From NCBI GenBank assembly GCA_014155875.1, contig JACEFZ010011075.1:32501-96500 (forward strand): a stretch of DNA of 64,000 bases, read 5' to 3'. The DNA is from Cepaea nemoralis (taxonomy: Eukaryota > Mollusca > Gastropoda > Stylommatophora > Helicidae). The position numbers and the translations under genes are program-made. A model generated the notes under the pieces. That model saw nothing but the letters and a program-made list of their open reading frames with translations. It was not told the origin of the DNA and ran no database searches. Shown here one piece after another: positions 10,970-22,376 of this stretch; positions within the stretch are counted from its first letter, which is position 1; each line of letters starts with the position of its first letter.

Positions 10970-13900
10970 TTATACAGGTGACTCTGTCAAATGCCGAACC
11001 TTTTCGGGTAACATTGAAATTTACCCTTTGGCCAAAGCCCGTATTAACACTCCTTTCCTTTCTGGTACCTTTACTTGTGCAATACTTGACAACCCTTGTA
11101 CTGACTTAATTTTGGGTTGCTTACCCCAATTGAAACAATGTACTAGCGATGAAATAGCTGCATGGGAAAGATTACATGCAGCTAATGCAACAACCAGAGC
11201 AGACTCTATAAAACATCAAGACACACTACAAGATGAGAGACTACTGTTGCTATCACCAACTAGCACGGATGATACCACCAGACAAAAATTTATAGAACAG
11301 CAGAAAGCTGATCCTAGTGTGTCTCCATATTTAAAATTATTGAAAGAAAGAGCCAAAGTGACCAAAAACGCCTCATGGTTCTTTAGGCTTAATAATGGCA
11401 TTCTTACTAGGTATTATACAACTGGTAACCATGAGATTCAGCAAACGGTGTTACCTGTACAACACCGCCTAACTGTGCTAAAGATTGCACATGAGTCACC
11501 GTTTGATGGTCACCTTGCATACGACAAAACCAGGGCCAGAATTCAGGCTCATTTTTATTGGCCAGGTTTTTGCAATGATATAAAATTATTTTGTCGTTCT
11601 TGTAATGTCTGTCAACAATTAGTACGCAAGGGTAAACATCCTACAGCTGAAGTACAACCTTCTACACTGGCTTCTAGGCCATTTGAGAGTGTGGCGGTAG
11701 ATATTGTTGGACCCCTGAATCAGGTGTCCAGCAAAGGAAATCGCTTCATATTAACGATGGTCGACCTATGTTCAAGGTGGGTTGAGGCAGTAGCTTTGAA
11801 ATACATCACCTCCAAAGACGTTGCCAATGTATTTCTACATCTGTTCTCACGATTCGGATTTCCACGTACCATCTTATCCGATCGTGGAACTCAATTCATA
11901 TCGGCTGCAACGCAAGCCCTTACAAAAATGTTAGGGATTAAACAACATTTTACAACAGCCTACCATCCAGCCAGCAATGGGATAGTAGAAAAAATTAACG
12001 GAGATCTTAAACATATGCTGGCAAAGGTAACAGCAAAAAACCCAGCTGATTGGGATACACTGTTACCAACAGTGCTGTTTGCCTATCGGGAGATTCCCCA
12101 TTCAAGCACGGGTTTCTCACCGTTTGAATTAGTTTACGGGGCTAACCCACGTGGACCCCTAACCATTTACCATCAGGTAATAACTAATTCCATTGAAATT
12201 CCCACCCCAAAAACACCTTATGAAATGGTGACAGAAACACGAGACAAAATCATGAAATCGTGTATTATAGCTAAGGCAGCTTTGGAGAGGAAGGGTCAAA
12301 TCTACCGCCAATACGCAAACAAAGGTGCGAGAACAATTGATCTTGAACCAGATCAAGACATACTTTTGTTACTTCCAGACAAACGAAATTTATTATTGAC
12401 CTCATGGCAAGGGCCATTCAAGGTGGTACGTAAAATTTCAGATGTTGACTATGAAATATCGATAAACGGACACTTAAAAATATTCCATGTCAACATGTTG
12501 AAACCTTACTTTTCACGACAAGAGACAGAAGTAGAGACAGACGAACATAGTGCACCCACACCTAGTGATCAGACGACAGACGTACACAACGCAACTACAC
12601 TAGTTAGCGAGACTGGCAAATCCGACGATATCCATACATCTAGTGAGAATACAGAATACGCACTTAGCACCACCACCGTACTGAATCAGGTAGACGACGA
12701 CGGAATGGAACTACCTGTTCCTATTGTAGACAAGACTGCGACATTGGATAGCATACGGATAGAACAGGAACTAACAGACGGTCAACGACGACAATTAATA
12801 GAATTAGTAACAGAGTATAGAGACATATTTTCTGACATTCCAGGTAGGACGGACAGAATCGAGCACTCCATTCTTCTTTCGGACTCTAAGCCTATTAAAT
12901 GCAGGCCGTACTCAATCCCACTCAGCTATAGGGAAAATCTAAATAAGGAAATTCTTAATTTAGAAGCTAGTGGGATCATCCAGAAGTCTACATCTGAGTA
13001 CTCCTTTCCAATCGTCCTAGTTAAGAAAAAAGACTCCACAATTCGTCTGTGTGTGGACTATCGAAAACTCAACAACGTCACCAAGATCGACGCAGAACCA
13101 ATTCCTTCCTGCGAAGATCTTATTCTTGACATGTCCACCTCCAAAATCTTTTCTAAATTAGATCTTACTAAGGGATATTGGCAGGTCCCTATGCAGACTC
13201 AATCCATTCATCTTACTGCTTTTTCAACACCTTTAGGACTTTACGAGTGGCGTTTTCTTCCTTTCGGACTCCGAAACGCTCCTGCCACTTTCGTACGCTT
13301 AACTAGAGATCTACTTCATGGAGTGACGAATACAGTGACGTATATAGATGATATATGTGTCCATACTGATGACTGGACAACACACCTACTGAAACTAAGA
13401 CATGTCTTTGATAGGTTGCGACTCTTCGGTCTCACTGTCAAACCGAGCAAAGTCGAATTGGGCCTAAAAGAAATTGATTTTTTTGGTCATGTCATTTCAC
13501 AAGGTCAACTAAAGACTGACAATAGAATCATTACCAAAATTATGAACCTGACCATGCCTACCACAAAGAAGCAGGTCAGAAGTCTTTTGGGGCTAGTAAA
13601 TTACTATAGCAAATTCATACCAAACTTAGCGGAAATTACAAGTGTATTTTCCAATATTTTAAAAGCATCTGTAAAACTAGATGTCAAAGATGCATTATTA
13701 ATTTCTGCATTGTCAAAATTGAAAATCCTGTTTAGTAATGTACCAATCCTCCGCTTGCCTAATCCTAGGCTCGTTTATTATCTTAGGACAGATGCCAGCA
13801 GAATCTCCATCGCTGCAGTGCTAGGCCAATTTTATGAGGGCATCTTCCATCCGATTTGCTACGTGAGCCGTAAGATCACACCTGCTGAGTCCAGATATTC

Positions 13901-14180
13901 CATATCAGAGTTGGAAGCCCTAAGCGTCATTTATGCGGTGAGGAAGCTCCATCGATTTCTAGCGGGTGTTCACTTCGTCGTCCAGACTGACAACTCCCCA
14001 ATCACGGTCATACAAAGTGGTGTGCATCGGAATGACCGTATATACAGGTGGTCGCTAATTCTACAAAACTATACGTTTAGTATAGAACATATTAAGGGTA
14101 AGGACAACATTCTTGCTGATACCCTTAGTCGACCATCTGAGGTAGAAATACCGGAGATTCCACATAAGAGTGTAGAGTAA
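10878..14180 (+). CDS. Pol polyprotein of element 1: protease remainder, integrase, RT, RNase H
   Basis: 1,100 codons, overlapping gag by 92 nt in the +1 frame. The first 20 or so residues precede any protease match, so true translation probably enters by frameshift, not at this ATG. Residues about 22-85 are the C-terminal half of retropepsin (LILGCLPQL end). The H2C2 zinc finger is H205, H212, C242, C245. Integrase catalytic residues are D275, D335 and E371. A GPY/F-like module follows at about 490-545, then an acidic linker (550-625). Reverse transcriptase starts at about 640, with LCVDYRKLN at 724-732 and catalytic YIDD at 822-825. RNase H has D972 (RTDAS), E1011/E1013 and D1038 (TDNS). 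No stop interrupts the frame. Integrase preceding RT is the key oddity. Confidence 0.95.
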   Translation: MQWSTTDHANVCWTAAAPLLVLGKKLVSPDDYTGDSVKCRTFSGNIEIYPLAKARINTPFLSGTFTCAILDNPCTDLILGCLPQLKQCTSDEIAAWERLHAANATTRADSIKHQDTLQDERLLLLSPTSTDDTTRQKFIEQQKADPSVSPYLKLLKERAKVTKNASWFFRLNNGILTRYYTTGNHEIQQTVLPVQHRLTVLKIAHESPFDGHLAYDKTRARIQAHFYWPGFCNDIKLFCRSCNVCQQLVRKGKHPTAEVQPSTLASRPFESVAVDIVGPLNQVSSKGNRFILTMVDLCSRWVEAVALKYITSKDVANVFLHLFSRFGFPRTILSDRGTQFISAATQALTKMLGIKQHFTTAYHPASNGIVEKINGDLKHMLAKVTAKNPADWDTLLPTVLFAYREIPHSSTGFSPFELVYGANPRGPLTIYHQVITNSIEIPTPKTPYEMVTETRDKIMKSCIIAKAALERKGQIYRQYANKGARTIDLEPDQDILLLLPDKRNLLLTSWQGPFKVVRKISDVDYEISINGHLKIFHVNMLKPYFSRQETEVETDEHSAPTPSDQTTDVHNATTLVSETGKSDDIHTSSENTEYALSTTTVLNQVDDDGMELPVPIVDKTATLDSIRIEQELTDGQRRQLIELVTEYRDIFSDIPGRTDRIEHSILLSDSKPIKCRPYSIPLSYRENLNKEILNLEASGIIQKSTSEYSFPIVLVKKKDSTIRLCVDYRKLNNVTKIDAEPIPSCEDLILDMSTSKIFSKLDLTKGYWQVPMQTQSIHLTAFSTPLGLYEWRFLPFGLRNAPATFVRLTRDLLHGVTNTVTYIDDICVHTDDWTTHLLKLRHVFDRLRLFGLTVKPSKVELGLKEIDFFGHVISQGQLKTDNRIITKIMNLTMPTTKKQVRSLLGLVNYYSKFIPNLAEITSVFSNILKASVKLDVKDALLISALSKLKILFSNVPILRLPNPRLVYYLRTDASRISIAAVLGQFYEGIFHPICYVSRKITPAESRYSISELEALSVIYAVRKLHRFLAGVHFVVQTDNSPITVIQSGVHRNDRIYRWSLILQNYTFSIEHIKGKDNILADTLSRPSEVEIPEIPHKSVE

Positions 14181-16385
14181 TAGAGTATTAGTACATTAGA
14201 ATATTCTATGTGAAATGTTTATACTAATACATAGATATTACGTGCTGAACTATGTACTAAGAACAGCGAACTACCATGTGTCCGTAGACATTAAAAGAAG
14301 AACTGTGCTCCGAGAACTGTGCTCCGGGAACTGTGTTCCGGCGATTCATTTGTGTTAAGCAGAGAATAACAGTGTCAGAACATTACATAAATACAGACAC
14401 GAGAATACTGGTCTACGACACAATCGAACTCTACAGGTGCAATACCCATAGGACACAAGTATGACTGTGTAATGTGTTTAATATACCCAGGACAAGTGTG
14501 AATATATAGTATGCCAATGAAAGCAATTTCTGAACATTAAGGCAACGACTAACCTGAGGTATTTAAATACTATGTATATATAAACTTATTGTGATATGTA
14601 TTATAACATTTTAATATAGTGATAAATTATAGGTAGATTAGGTCACTTTAATTTACATTTAGATTTAGACAATATAATAGTTTTCATTTTTTTAAAGTAG
14701 TTTAGATAGGATTAATTAGATAGATCATTAATTTACCCACTTACTTACCTTAAAAGTAGATTAGGATAGTAATGTAAAAGTAATAACAGCTAATTATAAA
14801 CTAGAATAAAAAGTTTAGATAGTATTAGTACCATTTGGGTTTATTACATTTCACTTTGTTTCATTTCATTTGAGTTCATCCCATCTTAATGAACCAGTCC
14901 ATTTAACAAACGTGATCATGTAGTATTAGGATTAATGTACATCGTTATCATAGGATAAAAAGATTATACAAGTAAACATACATCATTTACACCATTTAGA
15001 GTAAAAATATTAATCATATATTTTTCCATTTAAAAACATTAGTTATAATTTTGTTATATTTCACATTACCCATGTTAGAAAGGTACATAATTGATTACAT
15101 TTCACATTACCCATTTCATAAAGGTACATAAATCATCTCACATCAAATGCATTTTAAACAGTTAGATTACGTCCCTTAAATTATATAAACATTAGGATTA
15201 ATGTGGCAAATTAAATTAAAATAGGTAACACAGTAAATACATATTTATAGAACTAGTATTAGTATGTCAGTATTTAGAGTATTATTTCAGTAGAATATAG
15301 TAGTTAGTAATACCAGGGTACAAACAATCAACCCTGTTTCTTACATGTAAATATGTGTAAATACATGACTCGTGCAGCAATTTACGCACAGTCATGAAGC
15401 TCAACTTTGTCAAACTGAGCCAAACTTGTACAGTGTCACTCCAAGGTTTTTAAATAAATGTGAGGGTAAAAGATGTGTGACAAAAGTGAGGGTAAAAGAT
15501 GTGTGATAGAAGTGTGAAAGTGAGAGCGAATGTAAATTATACAGGAGAGGGTGAGATCAGCGGATTATTTTCTGCCGCTCAACGCGACTTTTTATTTTTT
15601 GTCTCCGTCAGGTGTTTGTTGTCGATGTTGAAAATGTGTTGTCATGAATGTGGTGTGTGCAGTTTAGTGTAGATCTTAGAGAAAGTATTTTAAGTCTCAT
15701 AAGACGGAAACGTAGTCACGAATTAGTGTTATACACTTGTTTGTGGCCACATTTAACCGAATTATGGCACTTGAAAACTAACGTACATACATATGATAGA
15801 TAGATACACATGTTAGAAGTTAGATTAGACTATTAGTTAGATGCAAACACGCAAACAACCAGAAAAACAAACATATAAATTGCATACATTTTTTGTAGAT
15901 CAAAGAGAGATAACTCCGGGTCAGGGGACATAATAGACAACGAAACACTAACTTAACAGTGAAAGATAACTTTACACGCGGAAGCGAGATAGGTAAAGCC
16001 TGTCGCACACAGTTTGTGTAATGGTTGTTTAATATTATATGGGGGACATGAAGCAATTCATGTGTTGACCCTAAGAAAGTCAACTTTGTATGGGTAGTGA
16101 GTTAATTTACTATTTGAGGGCAGGTCTTATAAGACAACGGTCCGGTTCAGACATACCTCTAATTAATATAATATTGCGATTGAGAAGAGGGCTCACGCCA
16201 ACCAGACAAGTTTGTGGCGATTGCCAGTAGCCAAGTAAAGTGATACTACATTGTGACAATAGTCAGTAGAAGTCTATTGAGTTACCCAAAGCCAGGTTAT
16301 CAGCAGTCTTTGACAAAAAAATTAGATACACTAATTTTTTAGAAACCTCTTGCGTCACAACCGATGAGTCAAAGTTGATGACGCA
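14181..16385 (+). other. Long non-coding 3' region of element 1
   Basis: About 2.2 kb, AT-rich, with no env-like or other frame above about 90 codons. Two short internal direct repeats are visible: about 15055-15135 (ACATTTCACATTACCCAT twice) and about 15458-15515 (GTGAGGGTAAAAGATGTGTG twice). It may carry regulatory or packaging sequence, or be the remains of a lost third ORF. Confidence 0.6.
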
Positions 16386-16405
16386 ACACAGGAGGGGAGG
16401 GTGTG
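16386..16405 (+). promoter_or_regulatory. Polypurine tract of element 1
   Basis: The purine-rich run AGGAGGGGAGGG immediately precedes the 3' LTR, the expected plus-strand priming site. A few GT bases separate it from the LTR's TG. Confidence 0.7.
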
Positions 16406-17014
16406 TGTCAAAGACTGTAATATAAAGGCAGGAGGTATGCCTCAAGATAGAAGACCACCGAGAAGAGCGGTCAACCTCAAGTAGATAGAGGTAGTACAGT
16501 GCCCCAATATAAGGGCAGGGTAGGTGATAGAAAGGGGGACTATTAACCAGTTCCCTCATGAGACACGGAGAGGTCGACCAGATAGTTAGCACTCTGGTCA
16601 CGACAGAATCACGCCTACGTGATAACCACGATTGCCACTCAACAGAAGACAGCTGCTATAGGCGTGCTGTGTGAGGCAGCACGCAAAAAGCCCAAGGACA
16701 CACAAGGTCCTTCCGCGTGCTGTGTAGCCACGCGAGTAGGAAAGTCAGACTGGGGACTGACTTCGTAGAGAGCAGATGGTTAGTGTCGATAGGAGTTTTT
16801 GTAGCCAATTAGATAGAGATTAGCAATAGGGTTAGGAAACTAGTGATAGGCAATTCTGTGGCTTTGTGTGTGATTTGATAGCGACTGTTTTTTGTAATTG
16901 TAACGAGCCAACGGCAATAAAATGTATAGTTCATTTCCTCTCGCACGACTTGCAAGTTTCTTGTGTGGTGTGGGAGAAGTAATCCGATGATGCCTGACAC
17001 ATCAGTTGTTGACA
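16406..17014 (+). repeat. 3' LTR of element 1
   Basis: 609 bp, nearly identical to 7614-8222. AATAAA lies at 16916, about 100 bp before the LTR end. It is followed directly by the target duplication AATGG (17015-17019). Confidence 0.96.
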
Positions 17015-17019
17015 AATGG

Positions 17020-17479
17020 AATCAAAACAAAAGAGAACATTATTGCACATAGGTCACACACCGGACACTTGTGAGACGTCAGGTGGTGCGTGAGGGTGGA
17101 AATGAACATGTGTTCACATGCATCCATTGTGGACGAACATGTACCGCGCGAATGTATCAGTCTGATCAGTCACATTGTTCACCGCCATAGGTTGTAGTTA
17201 CTTTGCCTATTTTGAAGCCCAGTGTAACAAACACAGTGTTTTAGTTTAGTTTAATTTAGTTGACGGATCAACATCACGACACACGGGTGTAAACCATAAG
17301 TATTCCGCTCTACTCCTTACTCAAGCCTGAGTCCGGAGAATCTCAGCTCAGTGCATGAACTCTATAGTACCGGCGAGGATCCTGTAAAACTTTGGGTAGA
17401 TAGTTAACTTCAAATTTTGCCCGGGCAGCGCCGTTAGGCTTCACTTTTTCAATTTCCAACTGCCAAAGGATTTTTTACG
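17020..17479. other. Unassigned non-coding DNA
   Basis: No feature is recognised. A short stretch near 17155 resembles part of the SINE at 21312-21485 (GTATCAGTCTGA). Confidence 0.3.
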
Positions 17480-17640
17480 TGTGCAGTAATACACATGGGC
17501 ATCCGATCTCACTACCCAGAGACCAGGGAGAAATTTGTTACTAGACGTCCACGTAAAAACAATCCCGGCCCTCACCGGGCCTTAAACCCGGGACCTACAG
17601 CACTCAAGGCGGACATCATACCCCGAGACCACTCAGCACC
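17480..17640 (-). mobile_element. SINE with tRNA-Pro-like head
   Basis: The minus strand from 17640 reads GAGTGGTCTCGGGGTATGAT, then AGGTCCCGGGTTTAAGGCCC, closely matching the A-arm and B-box half of animal tRNA-Pro (GGTCTAGGGGTATGAT and AGGTCCCGGGTTCAAATCCC from general knowledge). The downstream body includes CACACGTAAAAAATCCTTTG, which resembles a segment I associate with mollusc SINE bodies (uncertain). A poly-C run (17639-17655) lies at the 5' side. Confidence 0.7.
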
Positions 17641-17908
17641 CCCCCCCCCCCCCCCGAATGTAACAAACTATCGTCTGTCAAGACAAGGCACCAGTCGAAA
17701 CCCCGCCATCCCAGGCTAGTCGGTATGTGTTGCGCTGAACCACCACCTCGCTACAGCCTAGTTTGCCTCTCCGCAGTACTGGTCTTATATACTAAGCAGG
17801 CTTCTTAGCTTGGAGAGGGGAAGGCTAGTTATGCAACACAATTCCCGTGCAGGTGATACTTGAGTGCCGAGTAGGGAAGAACAACATTTCTACACAATTC
17901 TCGCTCCG

Positions 17909-18170
17909 ATTAAAAAAAAAAGTTAGTTGCATATCCTTTACAGGACGTCACAGTCAACCCCAGCATGTATTGGCTGTTTGTGATTTCTTGACAAGTTTAC
18001 GTTCAGTAGTTTGCCATTGATTTCCGAGCGATCGGCACCCACGCCGCTGTATGACAACCAACGTAAGGCAGCCTGTTGTCAAATCGCCCGCTGCTGTGTT
18101 TCGAATTAGGTAAATGGAATCACGAATTCCGTTCGTAAGTCCTTCACCACAGCGTCGGTCGCTCCGATAA
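17909..18170 (-). mobile_element. SINE-A copy a
   Basis: Read on the minus strand, it has a degenerate tRNA-like head and the family body (CAATGGCAAACTACTGAACG, CTTGTCAAGAAATCAC, GACGTCCTGTAAAGGATATG). It shares this body with six other copies in the window. The tail side borders a short T run on this strand. Confidence 0.75.
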
Positions 18171-18174
18171 ATGC

Positions 18175-18500
18175 AAGGAATTTTCAACGATTAGACGTCT
18201 TGAACGCCATTGCCAAGGGATTTTAAGGATTAGACGTCTTGAACGTCAATGCAAGGGATTTTCTGGGATTAGACGTCTTGAACGTCAATGTAAGGGATTT
18301 TAAAGGATTTGACGCTTGAACGCCAATGCCAAGGGATTTCTAAGGATTAGATGTCTTGGACGTCAATGCCAAGGGATCTTCAAGGATTAGACGCCTTGAA
18401 CGTCAATGCAAGGGATCTTCAAGGATTAAACGTCTTGAATGCCATTGTCAAGGGATTTTCAAGGATTAGACGTCTTGAACATCAATGTGTTGGATTCAGA
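18175..18500. repeat. 39-bp minisatellite, about 8 units
   Basis: The unit is approximately GATTAGACGTCTTGAACGTC followed by AATGCCAAGGGATTTTCAAG. Starts lie near 18193, 18230, 18269, 18306, 18345, 18385, 18424 and 18464, with substitutions and small indels. It adjoins SINE-A copy a. The frame is not conserved, so it is not coding. Confidence 0.9.
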
Positions 18501-18611
18501 GAAGTAAATAAAGCCAGCCTTTCGAAGGATTCAAAGAAGTAAACGAGTCTTAGAGCAAACAGAGAAGGCTGAATGCGGTCATGATTCGTGCAGAGTGGGT
18601 TACTTCAATTC

Positions 18612-18892
18612 ACAAAACAAAGATAGGGACAAAATAAAATAAAGTCTTAAACGTTGAGAGGATCGACTTCATTTCCCCGGGTTTAATCCCATATGGTTCG
18701 GTCTCTTTCGGCAGGTCACCTGCCGAAAGCATCGCACAAAGCACGAACTCCGTAACTCCGGCGACGACCCCCAGGAGTCTCCGAGAAAAATGCACTCGTG
18801 AACTTAAAGACGTAGCCCGGAAACGAACCCAGAACCTTCGGAGCACGAGGCAGACGGCTTGACCACGTCGCCACGGAGGCTCCCAGGGAGCA
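18612..18892 (-). mobile_element. tRNA-headed SINE with internal palindrome
   Basis: The minus strand head contains CCTCCGTGGCGACGTGGTCA (A-box region) and TTCTGGGTTCGTTTCCGGG (B-box region), spaced as in a tRNA. The body carries a 25-bp near-palindrome (18705-18729), and the tail is TTTATTTTATTTTG. The exact ends are uncertain and no target duplication was found. Confidence 0.6.
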
Positions 18893-18897
18893 ATCAT

Positions 18898-19168
18898 TGG
18901 ATCTGTTTCCAAGTACATGCTGGTGAGTTGGGAAACGAGCAGGCGGACAGATTGGCTGGGTCTGCAGTGCTAGGTGTGGTATTGATGCACGATAAGGCAC
19001 ATTCCTTTAGGGAAGACCAGAAGTACACATATCAAGTGGTAACTGGTAAGATTAGTATTGAGACCTTTCGCTGGTTGTTGGAAATTGGGTCGGAGCATGT
19101 ATGGGAATGTAAAGAGTGTCGTGAGGTCGGTTCTTGACACAACTCAACTCAACTCAACACAACTCAAA
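18898..19168 (+). mobile_element. RNase-H LINE 3' end with (CAACT)n tail
   Basis: The frame contains HAGELGNEQADRLAGSAVL, the last RNase H motif (GHxGxxGNExAD) typical of I/Loa/R1-type LINEs, then WLLEIGSEHVWECKEC and a stop, followed by CAACTCAACTCAACTC at 19139-19160 as 3' tail. It is 5'-truncated and the only clear remnant of this family here. Confidence 0.7.
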
Positions 19169-19289
19169 GATGCAAGTAAATCTCAGTCTCTCGGGGATTC
19201 AAAGAAGTAAAGGAAAGTTACTTTTCCGAAGAATTCACAACAAACCAAACCAGCATTGCGCTCACAATAACGTGGGCAGTGATTTACTT

Positions 19290-19607
19290 GCAAAGTTGAC
19301 AAGATAAACATGGTTTCGCAATCGTTTTTGTCTGCTCATTTGATTACAGCCAGAATAACAGCTAACACCGGAAATAATGGCCCACGCAGAAGGACACCTA
19401 TCCGTTTTGTTTGTGAAATTCCCCGGAGAGCGGGGTGTTTGGGTGTCATGAAGCAATAACTTTGGTAGCAAAAGTTGCGTCCCAGGAAGAGTACATTGAG
19501 ACATATTTTCCTTCGTGGTGATTCTGTTTGAAGATTGATATGTAAACACAGCATATCTGTGTGCGTTTTTTTTTTTTTTTTTGCGTGTGTAAGAGAGCTG
19601 TGTGTCC

Positions 19608-19670
<63 letters not shown>

Positions 19671-19680
19671 CCTTCATCTG
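19290..19680. repeat. Dispersed repeat X, copy 2, with (GT)n
   Basis: It resembles 4975-5345 over about 250 bp and likewise ends in a GT microsatellite (19608-19662). A poly-T run lies at 19567-19582. Confidence 0.5.
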
Positions 19681-19784
19681 TGTCTGTGTATGTCAGTGAA
19701 GTTGTGTCTGTGTGTGCGTGTGTAGGTGAGTGTTAATTAGTTAGTTAGTTAGTTATTTAGTTAGTCGCGGTTCCAAATTCACAG

Positions 19785-20500
19785 CAACGGGTCGTCCCCA
19801 TTATGCTCCGTTCCTGTGCCAGTGAATATCACATAAAATGCTCCTCACTGCCCCATGTGAAAAGTGGAAAAGACATGAGTCTCGACAACCAACAGCACGC
19901 ACTGGTACACTGTGCATAATGCCGCCGCCAGAATGTCAACACAGAAGTCCTCCACGAAAAGTACAGTTCATCTTTGATGGAAGCGGCAGTCATTTTCCCA
20001 TTCGGATGTTTTTCTAGATGTTCACTTACAGAGTCTAGATATTTCTAGATATTGTTTGTTCCGTTTCTAGATGTGTTAACTCTGTCAAAGAAAGGGGCAA
20101 CCGTGAGCCAGCTACGTCATGTTTTTTCCCCGAACATGCAGTTCCCGCCACAAACAACCTCGGACAGATGTAAAAGCATTTAATTGTACATAATTCCGTC
20201 GCCAGAATGCCAACACAAAAGTCCTCCACGAAAATATAGTTCATCGTCGATGGAAGCGGCAGTCACTAGAAGACCAGCAGCCACACATTTCTGCATAAGG
20301 CAAAAACCGGCCAATTCTGCGACACAGCCAGGCGCCATTGCTCCAAACATGCAGTTCACGCTCCAAACAACCTCGGGCAGATGTTAAAGCATTCCACACG
20401 AAATTCACAGTTCACAGTGTCGCGCCACACACTCAACTCAGTAGTAGGGCGACGGAAACATACACTTCCAGTCCAACATGAGGAACATGCGAATGCAAAC
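19785..20500. repeat. Dispersed repeat Y, copy 1, with an internal duplication
   Basis: It shares segments with 23632-24070, for example TCCTGTGCCAGTGAATATCA and CCAGTCCAACATGAGGA. Inside this copy a block beginning CCGCCAGAATG occurs twice (about 19922 and 20193), suggesting a local duplication. No coding frame or known family is recognised. Confidence 0.6.
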
Positions 20501-20593
20501 GATCATAAAGACTACGTTTCAATGCCTAATCTCCCTGTTCAGGACCAGAACCTTAACATCGTATGTGAGTGTGCGTGACTGGTGGCTGTGTGT

Positions 20594-20596
<3 letters not shown>

Positions 20597-20642
<46 letters not shown>

Positions 20643-20645
20643 CGT
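20597..20645. repeat. (GT)n microsatellite
   Basis: A GT run with CG interruptions. Confidence 0.95.
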
Positions 20646-20750
20646 GTGCCTGTGTTAGTGTGCGTGGCTAGTTGTTATGGACGTTTGTATGGATGTGTTT
20701 ACATGTTTCTATGCGACAACTAGCAAATCCTAATGGGGAAAGAGCAAGAG

Positions 20751-21302
<552 letters not shown>

Positions 21303-21311
21303 TGGCCAGAT

Positions 21312-21490
21312 GAGGGAGTCGCGGTAGCAGAGTGGCTAGTAAGCCTGCTCAAGGGCCTGATACTCTTGTGTTCGAACCTCGTTTTGGTCGGGTAGAATAA
21401 CAGTAGTTTCACCGCCAGATGCCATTGTATCAGTCTGACCTGTCGTGTTGTGTTTTCGGTGTAAACAAAAACAAAAACGACCCATACCAA
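21312..21490 (+). mobile_element. tRNA-derived SINE (second type)
   Basis: The head GTCGCGGTAGCAGAGTGGCT (A-box consensus TRGCNNAGNGG) is followed 33 bases later by TGTGTTCGAACCTCG (B box). The body continues to an A-rich end, AAACAAAAACAAAAACG. It sits immediately after the GATA array. Confidence 0.75.
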
Positions 21491-21569
21491 GAACTATTCT
21501 GGATGGCATAAGAAGTAGGGGACGGTAGAAAAGCTTGCAAGAATAGATAAACATGCTACAAAAGAAAAA

Positions 21570-22195
21570 AAAAGGTGCTAGAACAGGAAAAGTTCTAGAA
21601 TTGGAAAACTTGCTAGAATATGGAAATGTGCTAGAATAGGAAAACGTGCTAGCGAATGGAAATGTGCTAGAAGATGGAAGCGTTCTACAAAAGAAAAACT
21701 TGCTAGAATATGAAAACGTGCTAGAATATGGAAACGTGCTATAATAGAAAACTATAATGGGAAAATTTGCTAGAATAGGGAAACGTGCTAGAATAGGAAA
21801 ACATAAGAGGAGAAACTTGCTATAATAGGAAAACGTACTAGAAAAGGGAAATTTACTAGAATATGAAAATGTGCTAGAATAGATAAATTGCTAGAATAGG
21901 GCAATGTGCTAGAGTAAGAAAAGGTGATATAATAGGGAAACTTGCTGAAATAGGGAACGTTGCTAGAATAGGAAAATGTTTTAGAATATAGAAAGTGCTA
22001 GAATAGGAAAACTATAATGGGTATATAGAAATTTGCTAGAATAGGGCTACGTACTAGAATAGAAAAGCATGCTACATTAGGAAAGCGTGTTAGAATAGGG
22101 AAACTTGTTAGAATATGAAAAGGTGCTAGAATAAGGAAACGTGCTTGTTGAATAGGGAAACTTACTAGAATAGAAAAGCTTGCTAGAAGCAATGA
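21570..22195. repeat. AT-rich minisatellite, unit about 17-20 bp, left part
   Basis: Degenerate repeats of the form GCTAGAATAGGAAAACGT. The same array resumes at 22727, so the intervening 530 bp are later insertions. Confidence 0.85.
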
Positions 22196-22376
22196 TACAC
22201 AGACCAAATGGAAGCAGAAGAAGAGGCCGCCCACGTAAACGATGAACAGAGGGAATAGCAGTCCATGGGAATATCGATACATGAATCCCATAAACGGGCA
22301 CTTTCCCGATGTTTATACTTCACCTCGGCACCGCAAGGTACAAGAGGAACAAGATAAGATGAGATTGGATGAGATT
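22196..22376 (+). mobile_element. RTE-like LINE C-terminal fragment with GATGAG tail
   Basis: The plus frame reads RPNGSRRRGRPRKR, the basic end of an RTE-like ORF, then degrades. The end has AAGATGAGATTGGATGAG as tail. A reverse-complement relative lies at 24123-24240. Confidence 0.55.

Larger units (their letters stand above)
7614..17014 (+). mobile_element. LTR retrotransposon 1: complete Ty3/gypsy element with integrase before RT (Gmr1-type order)
   Basis: The element is 9,401 bp, bounded by two 609-bp LTRs and a perfect 5-bp target duplication AATGG (7609-7613 and 17015-17019). Order on the plus strand: LTR, primer-binding site, a leader of about 1.2 kb, gag ORF with the start of protease, then an ORF with the rest of protease, H2C2 zinc finger, integrase, GPY/F-like module, reverse transcriptase and RNase H, then about 2.2 kb of non-coding DNA, a purine-rich tract and the 3' LTR. 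Most Ty3/gypsy elements place integrase last; the integrase-first order is the hallmark of Gmr1-like elements (established knowledge). I noticed only two substitutions between the LTRs, so the insertion is recent. The protease is split between two frames. Confidence 0.95.

Noticed and set aside
14181..16385. Possible env-like third ORF in element 1
   Set aside because: No frame above about 90 codons, no signal peptide or transmembrane pattern. The minus frame at 15820-16083 is random.
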